DNA of 64,000 nt from Minicystis rosea. Its GTDB lineage: Bacteria > Myxococcota_A > Polyangia > Polyangiales > Polyangiaceae. Position 1 is the first letter of the stretch; the number at the start of each line of letters is the position of its first letter. Below are positions 10,446 through 19,300 of this stretch, piece by piece. The notes beneath the pieces were generated by a model. That model had not been told where the DNA came from, made no database searches, and saw only the letters and a list, made by a program, of their open reading frames with translations. Made by a program: the position numbers and the translations under genes. The stretch covers positions 4,058,501-4,122,500 of the forward strand of contig CP016211.1 in NCBI GenBank assembly GCA_001931535.1, given 5' to 3'.

Positions 10446-11243
10446 ATGCGCCACCTTTCCCGCTTTGCCTTTCCCTTCGTCGTGGCCTTCCCGCTGCTCG
10501 CCGGATGTGGAGGCGGGCCGCAGTTCAAGGCCGACGATCCTTCGCTGCAGGCCAAGAAGCGCGCCGACGGCTCCTTCGACGACCACTCGATGTGCGACTG
10601 GCGCGGCAAGCCCGATCGCGAGGCCAGCGAGGTCGCCGGGCCCGGCTCGATCCAGCCGAACGTGCGGCGCGTCTACGCCATCATCGGCAGCGGCGACGAT
10701 CGCCACAAAGTCCTCATCTGCCGCGAGATCGACACCAACTTCGACGGCGTGAAGGACGTCGTCCGTCGTTACAACGACAAGGGCGAGAGCATCGCGGAGG
10801 AGGCCGACGCCAACTTCGACGGCCGGATCGACACCTGGATCACGTTCATCAAGGGTCGCCTCGCCGAGGTGCAGATCGACACGAACTACGACGGCCGCCC
10901 CGACGAGTGGAAGTTCTACTCGAACGGCAAGCTCTCCCGCGTGAAGCGCGACACCAACTTCGACGGCCGCGCCGACGTCTGGGAGATCTACCGCGAGGGT
11001 CACCTCGAGCGCATGGGCGTGGACATCGACGGTGACGAGCACGTCGACCGCTGGGACCACGACAACGAGATGCGCCGTCGCTTCGAGGACGCCGAGCGCA
11101 AGAAGGAAGAGGCCGCCGTGGCCGCTGCGCAGAAGAAGGCGCAGGACGAGCGCGAGGCCAACGAAAAGGCCAACGAGGGCGCCGGCGACGAGCCCCCCGC
11201 CAAGTCGGTCGACGCCCCGAAGCGCAAGCCCAAGAAGAAGTAA
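10446..11243 (+). CDS. EF-hand-repeat lipoprotein, paralogue of upstream gene
   Basis: 265 residues from ATG 10446, giving MRHLSRFAF... and lipobox LLAGC. A GTG at 10434 overlapping the upstream stop (GTGA) is an alternative start. Asp-rich loops recur every 21-24 residues (DTNFDGVKD, DANFDGRID, DTNYDGRPD, DTNFDGRAD, DIDGDEHVD), each followed by a short strand such as YSNGKLSRVKR. The C-terminal 60 residues are a charged helix rich in Glu, Lys and Ala, ending in KPKKK, with coiled-coil character. It is probably periplasmic and Ca-binding. It is transcribed with 9544-10437. Confidence 0.85.
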   Translation: MRHLSRFAFPFVVAFPLLAGCGGGPQFKADDPSLQAKKRADGSFDDHSMCDWRGKPDREASEVAGPGSIQPNVRRVYAIIGSGDDRHKVLICREIDTNFDGVKDVVRRYNDKGESIAEEADANFDGRIDTWITFIKGRLAEVQIDTNYDGRPDEWKFYSNGKLSRVKRDTNFDGRADVWEIYREGHLERMGVDIDGDEHVDRWDHDNEMRRRFEDAERKKEEAAVAAAQKKAQDEREANEKANEGAGDEPPAKSVDAPKRKPKKK

Positions 11244-11254
11244 CGCCCGCCCAC

Positions 11255-11286
11255 GCGAGCGCTTCGCCCGAACGGCAAGCGCTCGC
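11255..11286 (+). terminator. Terminator-like hairpin after EF-hand operon
   Basis: GCGAGCGCTT (11255-11264) pairs perfectly with 11277-11286 across a 12-base loop, starting 11 bases after the stop of the second EF-hand gene. There is no T tract. Confidence 0.5.
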
Positions 11287-11504
11287 ACGCAGCGCTCGAC
11301 GCCGCAGTCGCTTCGCCCCGAACCTCCAGCTCACTCGCCCTCAGCTCGACGGCGCCGATGCACCACGCACAGCGACGCCGGCAACATCGAACGCCGCACG
11401 TCCGCCGGTAACCTCGATCGGCAACGTCGAGCCCGCACCTCGGCCGGCCCGCGCCACCGCCCTTACAGCCCCCCAACCCCACCGCTCCCGATGGCGCCGC
11501 TTGC

Positions 11505-12113
11505 TCAGCGAGGGGCGCCGCGGCGCGGGGCGCGGCGCAGGCGGGGCGGGGCCACTTCGTCGGCGGGGCGGGCGCGGCGCACCGTGCTCTGCCCGAGCGC
11601 GCCCGGCTCTTCGAACGGGCGGGCGCGCACCGGCGGCCGGAGCGCGGGCTCCTCGTCGAGGGCCTCGGCGCCCTCTTCGTCGAGGATCAGCGGCAGCTCC
11701 TCATCGCTCCGATCGTCGAGCTGCGCCGACACTTCGCTGATGTCCTCCCCGCGCGTCGCGCCTTCGAGGAAGCTCGATCCGAAATCGCCGGCGAGATCGG
11801 CGGCGGCGTCGGCGGCCTCCGGGTGGAAGCCGAACTCGACCACGCCCGAGTCGTTCGGGTGGTGGTGATAGTTACGGATCTCGTCGTCGAGGGTGGGCGT
11901 GGCCTCATCCATCTCCTCCGGCGGGTGGAGCTTGCCGGGGAGCGGAGGCGCCACCGAGTCGTCGAGATCGTCGGTGATGGGCACCGGGGGCTCCGCCCTC
12001 CCGCGCTCGAAGGGGGCCCACGGAGCGCGTGCCTCCTCGGCCGTGAGCTTCGGCCTCGCCACCTTCCCCTGCCGCGTCTGCGCCCTGCGACCAGCCGAGC
12101 TTTGCCCTTTCAC
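11505..12113 (-). CDS. Acidic hypothetical protein
   Basis: 202 residues. No leader, no membrane segment and no recognised domain. The N-terminal 30 residues and the C-terminal 35 are basic (RRAPRRGAPR). The middle is strongly acidic and probably disordered (TDDLDDSVAP, LDDRSDEELPLILDEEGAEA). There is one hydrophobic/aromatic patch (GVVEFGFHPEAA). Codon use fits the neighbours, which supports a real gene. It is divergent from the envelope operon at 12224 and convergent with the EF-hand operon. I do not recognise a function. Confidence 0.6.
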   Translation of the reverse strand: MKGQSSAGRRAQTRQGKVARPKLTAEEARAPWAPFERGRAEPPVPITDDLDDSVAPPLPGKLHPPEEMDEATPTLDDEIRNYHHHPNDSGVVEFGFHPEAADAAADLAGDFGSSFLEGATRGEDISEVSAQLDDRSDEELPLILDEEGAEALDEEPALRPPVRARPFEEPGALGQSTVRRARPADEVAPPRLRRAPRRGAPR

Positions 12114-12223
12114 GCCGTCCCTCCTGTCCGCCCAGGATGCAGCACCTGGTCCGTCCGGCGTCGACGGTGCCCCGCGTGTTCCGCGTGCGGCCCGAGCGCA
12201 CCTTACGGTAGAAAGACGCGAAC

Positions 12224-12970
12224 GTGGTGTGCATCCCCAGCCCCTCGACGCGTGCCCCGGCGCCTCGGTTCGCCGGCTCGCTGATCCCGGCCTGCGCGCT
12301 CGCCGGGCTGCTTGCCACGGCGACCGCGCGCGCCGCGCCCCCGGCCGATGCGCCGGCGCCGCCGAGCGCCCTCGCCACGCCGCCGGCCCCGCTCGCCGTC
12401 GCGCCGCTCGAGGCCTCGCCGCAAGCGAAGGCGCCGCCGGCCGAGGCCCCTCGTCCCCTCACCGCCCGCGTCGACAACGAGGTGCGCCTCTTCGGATCGC
12501 TCGAGCTCGGGCGCGGCTTCCGTTTCAACAACCCGTATCGCTTGGCCACGCAGCTCGGCCAGACGGCGGAGTCCGTCTCGATCACGGCGACCTATGCCGA
12601 CCTCGGCATCGGGCTCGCCTTCGGTCCGCCCGACGGCATCCAGCACGGCGGCGCGATCCACGCGTCGTTTGCGCTCACCGGCGTCGGGCAGGCGGTCCTC
12701 ACGCCGACGTACCTGATCGCGTACCGCGGGCCCAACCCGTTCCTCGCGTATGGTCGCCTCGGGCCTTCGATCGTGCTCACGCCGACGCCCACCATCGGCG
12801 GTGAGCTCGCGGGCGGCTTCGCCTGGTTTCTCACGGGCAAGGTGGCCATCGCGGGCGAGCTCGTCCTCGACGTGTATTACGGCTCCGGCACGTACGACGT
12901 CGGCATCGCCACCTACCCCATCCTCTCCGGGCAGCTCGGCCTGCTCGTCGACCACGAGTTCCTTCCATGA
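12224..12970 (+). CDS. Secreted beta-barrel-like envelope protein
   Basis: 248 residues from GTG 12224 (a second GTG lies three bases later). The signal peptide ends near residue 38 (TARAAPPADAP), then a Pro/Ala-rich stretch to about 75. Residues 80-248 alternate short strands and Gly/aromatic turns (GSLELGRGFRFNN, YADLGIGLAFG, LTPTYLIAYRG) like small outer-membrane barrels or the OmpA-type fold. It is the first gene of a three-gene operon and its stop overlaps the next ATG (ATGA). Its function is unknown; an outer-membrane location is inferred from composition. Confidence 0.75.
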   Translation: MVCIPSPSTRAPAPRFAGSLIPACALAGLLATATARAAPPADAPAPPSALATPPAPLAVAPLEASPQAKAPPAEAPRPLTARVDNEVRLFGSLELGRGFRFNNPYRLATQLGQTAESVSITATYADLGIGLAFGPPDGIQHGGAIHASFALTGVGQAVLTPTYLIAYRGPNPFLAYGRLGPSIVLTPTPTIGGELAGGFAWFLTGKVAIAGELVLDVYYGSGTYDVGIATYPILSGQLGLLVDHEFLP

Positions 12971-13419
12971 GCACGAGCGCACGCCTTCCTCCGACGCGCA
13001 AAGGGCGCGTCACCCGCGGCGAGCTCGTCCGGCTCGCGGTGGTCGCCGTCTTCTTCCTCGCGGCGCCGACGGCGGGCGACATCGGGAGCTGCAACCAGAA
13101 GGCCTCCGATCTCGACGCCGCCAAGTTCTTCGGGGCCAAGCAGACCATCGATTGCCAGCGCTGCACCGAGTGCACCGAGCTCCTCGACAGCCCCGCCTGT
13201 CAGGCCGCCTGCGGGCAGGCGGTGCCGCTGTCGTTCCCGACCGGCTGCTACCCGCTCGTGCACGACGGCGAGGTCTGCCTGAACGCGCTTCAAGTCGCGA
13301 GCTGCGACGACTACCGGTTCTACATCCTCGGCTACACGGGCGACCCGAACGCCACCATCCCGACCGAGTGCGACTTCTGCCCGCCGCGCGCGCTCGAGGA
13401 CGCGGGGACCGACCAATGA
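12967..13419 (+). CDS. Small Cys-rich exported protein
   Basis: 150 residues. A basic N-terminus is followed by a single hydrophobic segment (about residues 21-36), a signal peptide or anchor. The exported part has about a dozen Cys, including CQRCTEC and CDFC, and is probably disulfide-bonded in the periplasm or at the surface. The ATG overlaps the upstream stop and its own stop overlaps the next ATG (ATGA twice), so all three genes should be translationally coupled. No known family is recognised. Confidence 0.75.
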   Translation: MSTSARLPPTRKGRVTRGELVRLAVVAVFFLAAPTAGDIGSCNQKASDLDAAKFFGAKQTIDCQRCTECTELLDSPACQAACGQAVPLSFPTGCYPLVHDGEVCLNALQVASCDDYRFYILGYTGDPNATIPTECDFCPPRALEDAGTDQ

Positions 13420-14411
13420 GGCCCCTCGTCGCGGCCCTCGCGCTCACCGTGGCCGGCTGCCAGGCCCAGGCGTTCATCGCCTCGCCGTCGGACTACGCCG
13501 CCTACCGCGCCACGCGCCTCGGCGCGACGGTGGAGGATCGGCTCGCCGCCGCCCAGCGCTACCTCGACAAGCATCCGGACGGGCGCTTCGCGGAGGAGGT
13601 CCACGCCTTCTTCGATGCGGCCGAGACGGCGTTCTACGACGAGAGCAAGTCCACCAAGGCCGGCCTCCGCAGCTACCTCGCGCTCTTGCCGACGGGCCCG
13701 CATCACGAGCTGGCGGGGCGGCGCCTCGACGAGCTCGACGCCGCGGCGCGCGCCTCGCGCGAGGAGATCTCGCGCTCCCGCGCCGAGGTCGAGGCGCGGG
13801 TGAGCGGCCCCGCCGCCGCCGAGCGCGCCCGCGTGCGCGAGGAGATCGAAGCCTGGCTCCAGCGCTTCCTCGACGTGAAGACCTACGAGGCCCCGCTCGC
13901 CGCCGCGCGCGCCGACCTCGTCGTGCCCTTCGCGCTCTCGCTCCCATCGCCGCGCTGCACGACCTTCGATCCGCCGGAGCCCCAAGCGGTCCCCAGGCCG
14001 GCCGTCGCGCGCCGCTGCACCAAGCTGTTCTCCCTGCCCTACTCGGTCGAGGTGAACCGCGCCACCGAGCCGCGCGAGGCCACCCTCGAGGTCGTCCTCA
14101 CGCAGGACGCGCGCGGCGTCCCGCTCGGCGCGACCATCGCCGGGCCCGATCTCTTCCTCCGGCTGGAAGAGACGTTCCGCATCCGCCCCATCGCCCCCGG
14201 TGACACCGCGCAGCGCGCCGCCGCCGTCTCGCGCGCCACCGCGTTGGTGAAGCTCGCCTTCGGCGCCGCCGTCTCGGAAGATCCCGCGTGCAAGCGGCGC
14301 CCGTCGCCGCCCGCCGTGCTGGAGCTGGCCTGCTCCGGCGTCGCCGTCACCGTCACCGCCGCCGCAGCCCCGGGCGAGGACGACCGCATCGTCGTGCGCC
14401 CGCTGCGTTGA
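13416..14411 (+). CDS. Lipoprotein of unknown function
   Basis: 331 residues from ATG 13416, which overlaps the upstream stop. The leader ends in lipobox LTVAGC. Residues 25-190 are helical and charged with TPR-like spacing (AAQRYLDKHPDGRFAEEVHAFF). The rest is beta-rich with four Cys (PRCTTFD, ARRCTKLF, DPACKRR, LACSG). The overall shape suggests a periplasmic assembly or scaffold protein. It is the third gene of the 12224-14411 operon. No family assignment. Confidence 0.75.
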   Translation: MRPLVAALALTVAGCQAQAFIASPSDYAAYRATRLGATVEDRLAAAQRYLDKHPDGRFAEEVHAFFDAAETAFYDESKSTKAGLRSYLALLPTGPHHELAGRRLDELDAAARASREEISRSRAEVEARVSGPAAAERARVREEIEAWLQRFLDVKTYEAPLAAARADLVVPFALSLPSPRCTTFDPPEPQAVPRPAVARRCTKLFSLPYSVEVNRATEPREATLEVVLTQDARGVPLGATIAGPDLFLRLEETFRIRPIAPGDTAQRAAAVSRATALVKLAFGAAVSEDPACKRRPSPPAVLELACSGVAVTVTAAAAPGEDDRIVVRPLR

Positions 14412-14536
14412 GGCTCCCCGAAGCTCGTCCCGGCGTGGGCGTTCTTGGTCGCGGCGCGGGTCGCGGGCGGGACCGATTTGCAGACGGTGTCCGAATCTCG
14501 GACAACCTTCCATACGCCCCGTGCTAGGGGAGGCGC

Positions 14537-15766
14537 GTGGAGCGCGGGCGGGTCGTCGCCGATCGTTACGAGATCCTCCAGCCGATCGCCGAAGGAGCGT
14601 CGAGCGTCGTCTGGGAGGCGCGCGATGCCGTGAGCGGCGACACGGTGGCGGTGAAGGCCGTCTCGCTGGAGCGAGCGGGCTGGCGGGCCGAGGTGCGCGA
14701 TCGCTTCCAACAGGAGGCCCGCCTCCTCCAGCTCGTGAAGAACGAGTACCTCGTCGGCGTGCGCGACATCGGCGAGACGGACGACGGCTTCCTCTACCTC
14801 GTCCTCGATCGCCTCTCCGGCGAGACGCTCGCCGATCGCATCGGCCGCGCGCCGCGCCTCTCGTGGCGCGAGGCCTCCGCCGTGGCGCTGGAGCTCGCGC
14901 GCGGCCTCTCCGCCCTCCATGCCGAAGGCATCGTTCACCGCGATCTCAAGCCGGCCAACGTCATCCTCCACGACGCCGGCGGCACGGCGCCGCCGCGCTG
15001 CAAGATCATCGATCTCGGCATCAGCAAGGCCCTCGCGGCCGCGGCCGATCCGGTCCTCTTCGCGACGCTGACCGCCACCGGGCAGGTCCTCGGCACGCCC
15101 GAGTACATGAGCCACGAGCAAGCGCTCGGCGAGCGCGACGTCGACGCGCGCACCGACGTGTGGGCGCTCGGCGTCGTCCTCTACGAGATGCTCGCCGGCC
15201 GCCGTCCCTTCGAGGGGCAGAACCCCAACGCCGTGCTCGCCGCCATCCGCCGCGGCTCGCCGCCGCGCCTCGCCGAGATCGCTCGCGACGCTCCCCCCGC
15301 GCTCGCCGAGGTCGTCGACCGCTGCATGGCCCGCGCCCGCGCCGATCGCTACCGCGACGGCCACGAGCTCGCCGCCGCGCTCTCCGCCGCCATCGCCCGC
15401 GGCGCCGCCGAAGCCGAGCGAAAGGCCCTCCGCCGTCGCCTCTTCATCGCCGCCGGCGTCGTCCTCACCGCGGCCACCATCGCCCTCGCCGCCCGCGCCC
15501 TCGGCTCCAGTAGCACCGCACCGAAAGGATCCGCGGAGCTCCCCCCGCCCGCGCCCCCGAGCGCATCGTCGAGCGCCGCCGCACCGACACCCAGCGTCGC
15601 TCCCCCGCCAACCGCAACGCCGACCGCGAGCGCCACCGCGGCAACCACGGTCGCGCCGTCCCCTCCGAGCAGCGCACCATGGCCGAGCAGCGCGCCGAGC
15701 AGCGCGCCGAGCGGTGCACCGGCGAAAGCAAAGCCGGTGACGGGCGTGAACAGCGCGGGGTTTTGA
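14537..15766 (+). CDS. Membrane-anchored Ser/Thr protein kinase
   Basis: 409 residues from GTG 14537. Hanks-type kinase domain at about 11-290: ATP Lys40 (VAVK), Glu60, catalytic HRDLKPAN (134-141), metal-binding DLG (159-161, in place of DFG), and GTPEYMSHEQ at the end of the activation segment. The Gly loop is degenerate (AEGASSVV). A TM helix at 302-322 leads to an extracytoplasmic tail of about 85 Ser/Pro/Ala-rich residues with no folded domain. Kinases of this type phosphorylate Ser/Thr in signalling, and the substrate is unknown. It stands alone between the envelope operon and the toxin-antitoxin-like pair. Confidence 0.92.
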   Translation: MERGRVVADRYEILQPIAEGASSVVWEARDAVSGDTVAVKAVSLERAGWRAEVRDRFQQEARLLQLVKNEYLVGVRDIGETDDGFLYLVLDRLSGETLADRIGRAPRLSWREASAVALELARGLSALHAEGIVHRDLKPANVILHDAGGTAPPRCKIIDLGISKALAAAADPVLFATLTATGQVLGTPEYMSHEQALGERDVDARTDVWALGVVLYEMLAGRRPFEGQNPNAVLAAIRRGSPPRLAEIARDAPPALAEVVDRCMARARADRYRDGHELAAALSAAIARGAAEAERKALRRRLFIAAGVVLTAATIALAARALGSSSTAPKGSAELPPPAPPSASSSAAAPTPSVAPPPTATPTASATAATTVAPSPPSSAPWPSSAPSSAPSGAPAKAKPVTGVNSAGF

Positions 15767-15817
15767 CGAGCGGCCCGGCGCGACCCCCTTCCCCATCATT
15801 CATGCTAGCTTGAAGCC

Positions 15818-16045
15818 ATGACGCTGACGCTGAAGGCGCGAGTTCGGGATGGACGCCTCGTGATGGACGAGCCGACCGAGCTGCCGGAGGGCAGCGAAGT
15901 CGAGCTGGTTCTCGCCGACGAGGGGGACGATCTCGACGACGACGATCGCGCGAGCCTGCACGCCGCGCTGTTGCGGTCGGCCGAGCAGTTCCGCGCCGGA
16001 CGGGGCATCGACGCGGACGAGGCGCTCGCCGCTCTGCGCCGGTGA
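15818..16045 (+). CDS. Putative antitoxin
   Basis: 75 residues. The N-terminus (LKARVRDGRLVMDEPTELPEGSEVELVL) has the beta-hairpin character of AF2212/DUF104-like and other small antitoxins. An acidic stretch (DEGDDLDDDD) and a helical C-terminus (AEQFRAGRGIDADEALAALRR) could wrap the toxin. The stop TGA shares a base with ATG 16045 of the next gene, the usual arrangement of type II toxin-antitoxin pairs. Antitoxins of this kind normally neutralise the partner and repress their own promoter. Evidence is context plus composition. Confidence 0.72.
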   Translation: MTLTLKARVRDGRLVMDEPTELPEGSEVELVLADEGDDLDDDDRASLHAALLRSAEQFRAGRGIDADEALAALRR

Positions 16046-16359
16046 TGAGGAGCGCGCGGCGATATCGCGTCGAGCTGTCGCCGGAAGCGCTCGAACACGC
16101 ACAGACCATTCGCGCGTGGTGGGCCGAGCACCGGGAGACAGCCCCGGATCTCTTCGTGGACGAGCTGGGTGCCGCGCTCCGCAAGCTGGGCATCGCACCG
16201 CGGATCGGAGCCCGATACGAGGCTCCGCGCGTCCGCGAGATGCGGCGCGTGCTCCTGCCGCGCACACGGCATCACGTTTACTACACGGTCGACGACGAGA
16301 CGCGCATCGTGCGCGTGCACGCCATCTGGCACCGGTCGCGCGGGTCGCGACCTGCATAG
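16045..16359 (+). CDS. ParE/RelE-like toxin
   Basis: 104 residues from ATG 16045; GTG 16042 is an alternative start. The pattern is typical of the ParE/RelE fold: RYRVELSPEALEHAQTIRAWW (strand then helix), DELGAALRKLGIAP, GARYEAPRVREMRRVLLP, and terminal strands HHVYYTVDDETRIVRVHAIWH. ParE members poison DNA gyrase and RelE members cleave mRNA on the ribosome; the sequence does not decide which. It is paired with the overlapping antitoxin-like gene upstream. Confidence 0.82.
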   Translation: MRSARRYRVELSPEALEHAQTIRAWWAEHRETAPDLFVDELGAALRKLGIAPRIGARYEAPRVREMRRVLLPRTRHHVYYTVDDETRIVRVHAIWHRSRGSRPA

Positions 16360-16380
16360 CGCCTGCCTCCTTCGAGGCCG

Positions 16381-19300
16381 CTACTTCCCCTTCCCCACCG
16401 CGCTCGCAACCATCCGGCGCACCGCCTCCTTCGCGGTCCGCTCCCTCTCCGCCGCGGATCCTTCCGCCTTCCGCAGCGCGGCCGCCTGCGTGCACATCTC
16501 GGCGCGCTCCGTCGAGGGGAACGTTTCGCAGAGCAGGTGGAACGTGGGCTTGGTCCGATCGAGGGCCACCGGTTGCCCGCGCATCACCGCGGCGGCGTGA
16601 TCGAGGACGAGCGCGACGGCGGCGGCGTTGGGGTGCACGCGGAGCCAGCGGCTCAGGAAGTCGGGCCGGTCGGTCAGCTTCCCGAGCGAGGCCCAGCGGT
16701 CGCGGGTCACGGCCAGATCGGCGACGGAGAGCAACAGCTTCAGGTTGCGCGCCGGATCGGGGAGGCGGCTCGTCTCTTCGTCGAGCGCCATGACGTCGGC
16801 GTCGACCTCGGCGCCGCCGGCGACCGCCGTGCAGTTGACGGCGAGGCTCAGCAGATCGGCCCGCAGCGACGGCCCGAAGAGCGGCGAGCGCCCCAGCGCC
16901 CGCGCCGCCGACACGAGCGTCGCGCTGCAATGATCCGGGCGCCGCTGGCGCGAGAGGAGCACCGCGGCGTCGTCGGTCTTCCCGGCCGCGCGCAGCGCTT
17001 CGACGGCGCGCGTGAAGGCGTCGGGATCGTACGTGCCGCGGGCCACGCCGGCGAGGAACGCGTCCAGGCTCTTCAGCGAGCCGCAGCGCGCGGTCGTCTC
17101 GGGGCTCCGGTGCAGGCGCGGGAGCTTCTTCAGCGCGTCGGCCGCGCGCAGCGAGAGCGCCAGCGGATAGGCGTCGCAGGAGACCTCGTCGAAGGCGCCG
17201 AGCTCGACCTTGGCGTCGGTGCAAGGCAGCGGCTCGGCCAGCACCGCGAGCGATCGCTGGGCGCGCGCGATCACCTTGGGCATCTCCGCGATCCCCCCGA
17301 GCCCGAGCGGCGGATGATCGAGCATCCCCGCCACCGCCTTGTCGTCGAGCGTGTCCGCGAAGCCCTGGCGCACCACGGTCCACAGATCGCCCGCGAGGAA
17401 CGGCATGCCCGCGTCGGCCGCGAGCTGCGCGGCGATCACCAGGATCTCGCGCGCGTCCTCGCCCCACGCCGCGGGGCGCTCGCTCCGGAGCCGCCGCGCG
17501 CCGAGGCGCACGCCGCTCGAGAGCGCGCCCACCGCGCGCCGCCCCGAGGCCACCGCGCGATCGAGATCGCCGTCGAGCAGGTGGTACACGGTCGCGATCG
17601 CCGCCGTGTACACGTAGTAGCGGGCCGCATCCTCGCCGGCCTTGCTCGTGTCCGGCGGCACCAGCGAGGCCGAGAGCGATCCTTCCGGCTCGCCGCCGCT
17701 GCGCGCCGCGAGGCCGAGCTCGAAGCTGTTGCCCGCGAGGAGGATGCCGCTCCCGTACGAGATGCCGATGTCCACCGAGAAGACCTTGCTCGCGGTCTTC
17801 TCGTCGTAGCGGTACACCATCCGCGGCACGCCGAGCCCGTGCGCGTCGGCGCGCTCGAGCACGCCGTCGAGGGCCGCGCGCGCCTCCTTCCGCTTCCCCG
17901 CGGCGAAGTCGCGGAGCGCCGTCACCACCGCGAGCGTCGCGTCGGCGTCGGCCGCTTGGCAGGCGTCGTCGGTCGCGCGGCGCAGGCCCTCGGCGTACAC
18001 CGCGGGATCGGGCAGCCCGTCCTTCGGATCCTTGCGGATCTCGCTCATCATCCGGAGCGCCCAGGCGATGCGGCTCCCGTGCTTCGCGGCGAGCGCGGCG
18101 GCGTCCTTCGGCGGTGGCTTGTGCGCGATCGAGCCCGCCACCATCGCCGCCAGCATGCAGAGGTCGGCCTGCTCCTGCTGCCCCCGCCCATAGAGCCAGT
18201 CGGCGTAAGCCACGAGCGCCGCGCCCACGTCCTCGCCGGTGCCCGCGCCGATCCCCTTCGCGCCCGCGAGCGCGCGCAGCAGCGCCGTGCCCATCGCCGG
18301 CCCGCCCGACGCGTCGTCCTGGAACAGCGCGAGGAGCCCCTGCGCGAGCTGCCGCAAATCGCGCCCGCCCTGCTTCACGAACGCCTCCGCGCTCGCGCTC
18401 CCCGCGAACGTCCGCAGGAGCGCGTACCCGCCCGACGCCGCCGTCGCCACCGAGAGCCCGCGCTCCCCTTCCCGTCCGATGGAGTCGCGCCACGCCTTCT
18501 CCGCCTCGGCCGCCGTCACCGTGAACACCGGCGGCTTGCGCGTGTCGCTCGCGATCGCGAGATCCATCGCGTCCGAGAGGATCGTCGTCACCAGCCGCGC
18601 GCGGCGAATCCACGCCCCGTCGCCCTCTTTGTACCGCGGGTGCCCGAGGATCCGCCGCCGCACGTCCCCGAGCCGCGCCAGCGCCCGCCGCGTCGCCGCG
18701 TCGATCGCCACGGTCGGCTTGGGCCCGCACACCGCGGCCGCCGGCCGTCCCTCCGTCGCGTCGCGCCCGCGCTTCGCGCCTCGCTTGCCGCCCTTGGCGC
18801 GGCCTCCGTCGCCGCTCGCCTCGGCCGCGGACTTCTTCGCGGCCGCGCCCTCGGCGATCGCCATCGAGAGCGTCGCCGCGAGCCCATCGGCGAGCTCGGT
18901 GAGATCGTCGAGCACGTTGCTCGGCGCTTCGCCGGGCGCGCCCAAACCGGCGAGCGCCGCGTGGAGCCCTTCGCGCGCGGCGCGGCGCTCCGGCGGGATC
19001 TTCTCGGCCCGCGTCACCGTGGGATCGAGCTTGTGCGCCGCCGCCAGCGCCGCATAGCGCGCGGCCGCGCCGGCGAGCGCCGCGAGCGCGGGCTGCTCGA
19101 CACCGGGCCCGCCGAGCGCGCGCACGATCTGCGAAGCCGATCCATCCAGATCGGGACGCGCATCGGCGACGATCCGATACAGCGCGTCCGCCGCGTAGAG
19201 CGCGGCCACGCCCCAGCCGGTGCGCGTCGTCAGATCGCCCTTCAGCTTGGCGGTGACCGCGCCTTGCAGCGCCCCGAAGTGCGCCTCCTGGAGCGCCGGC

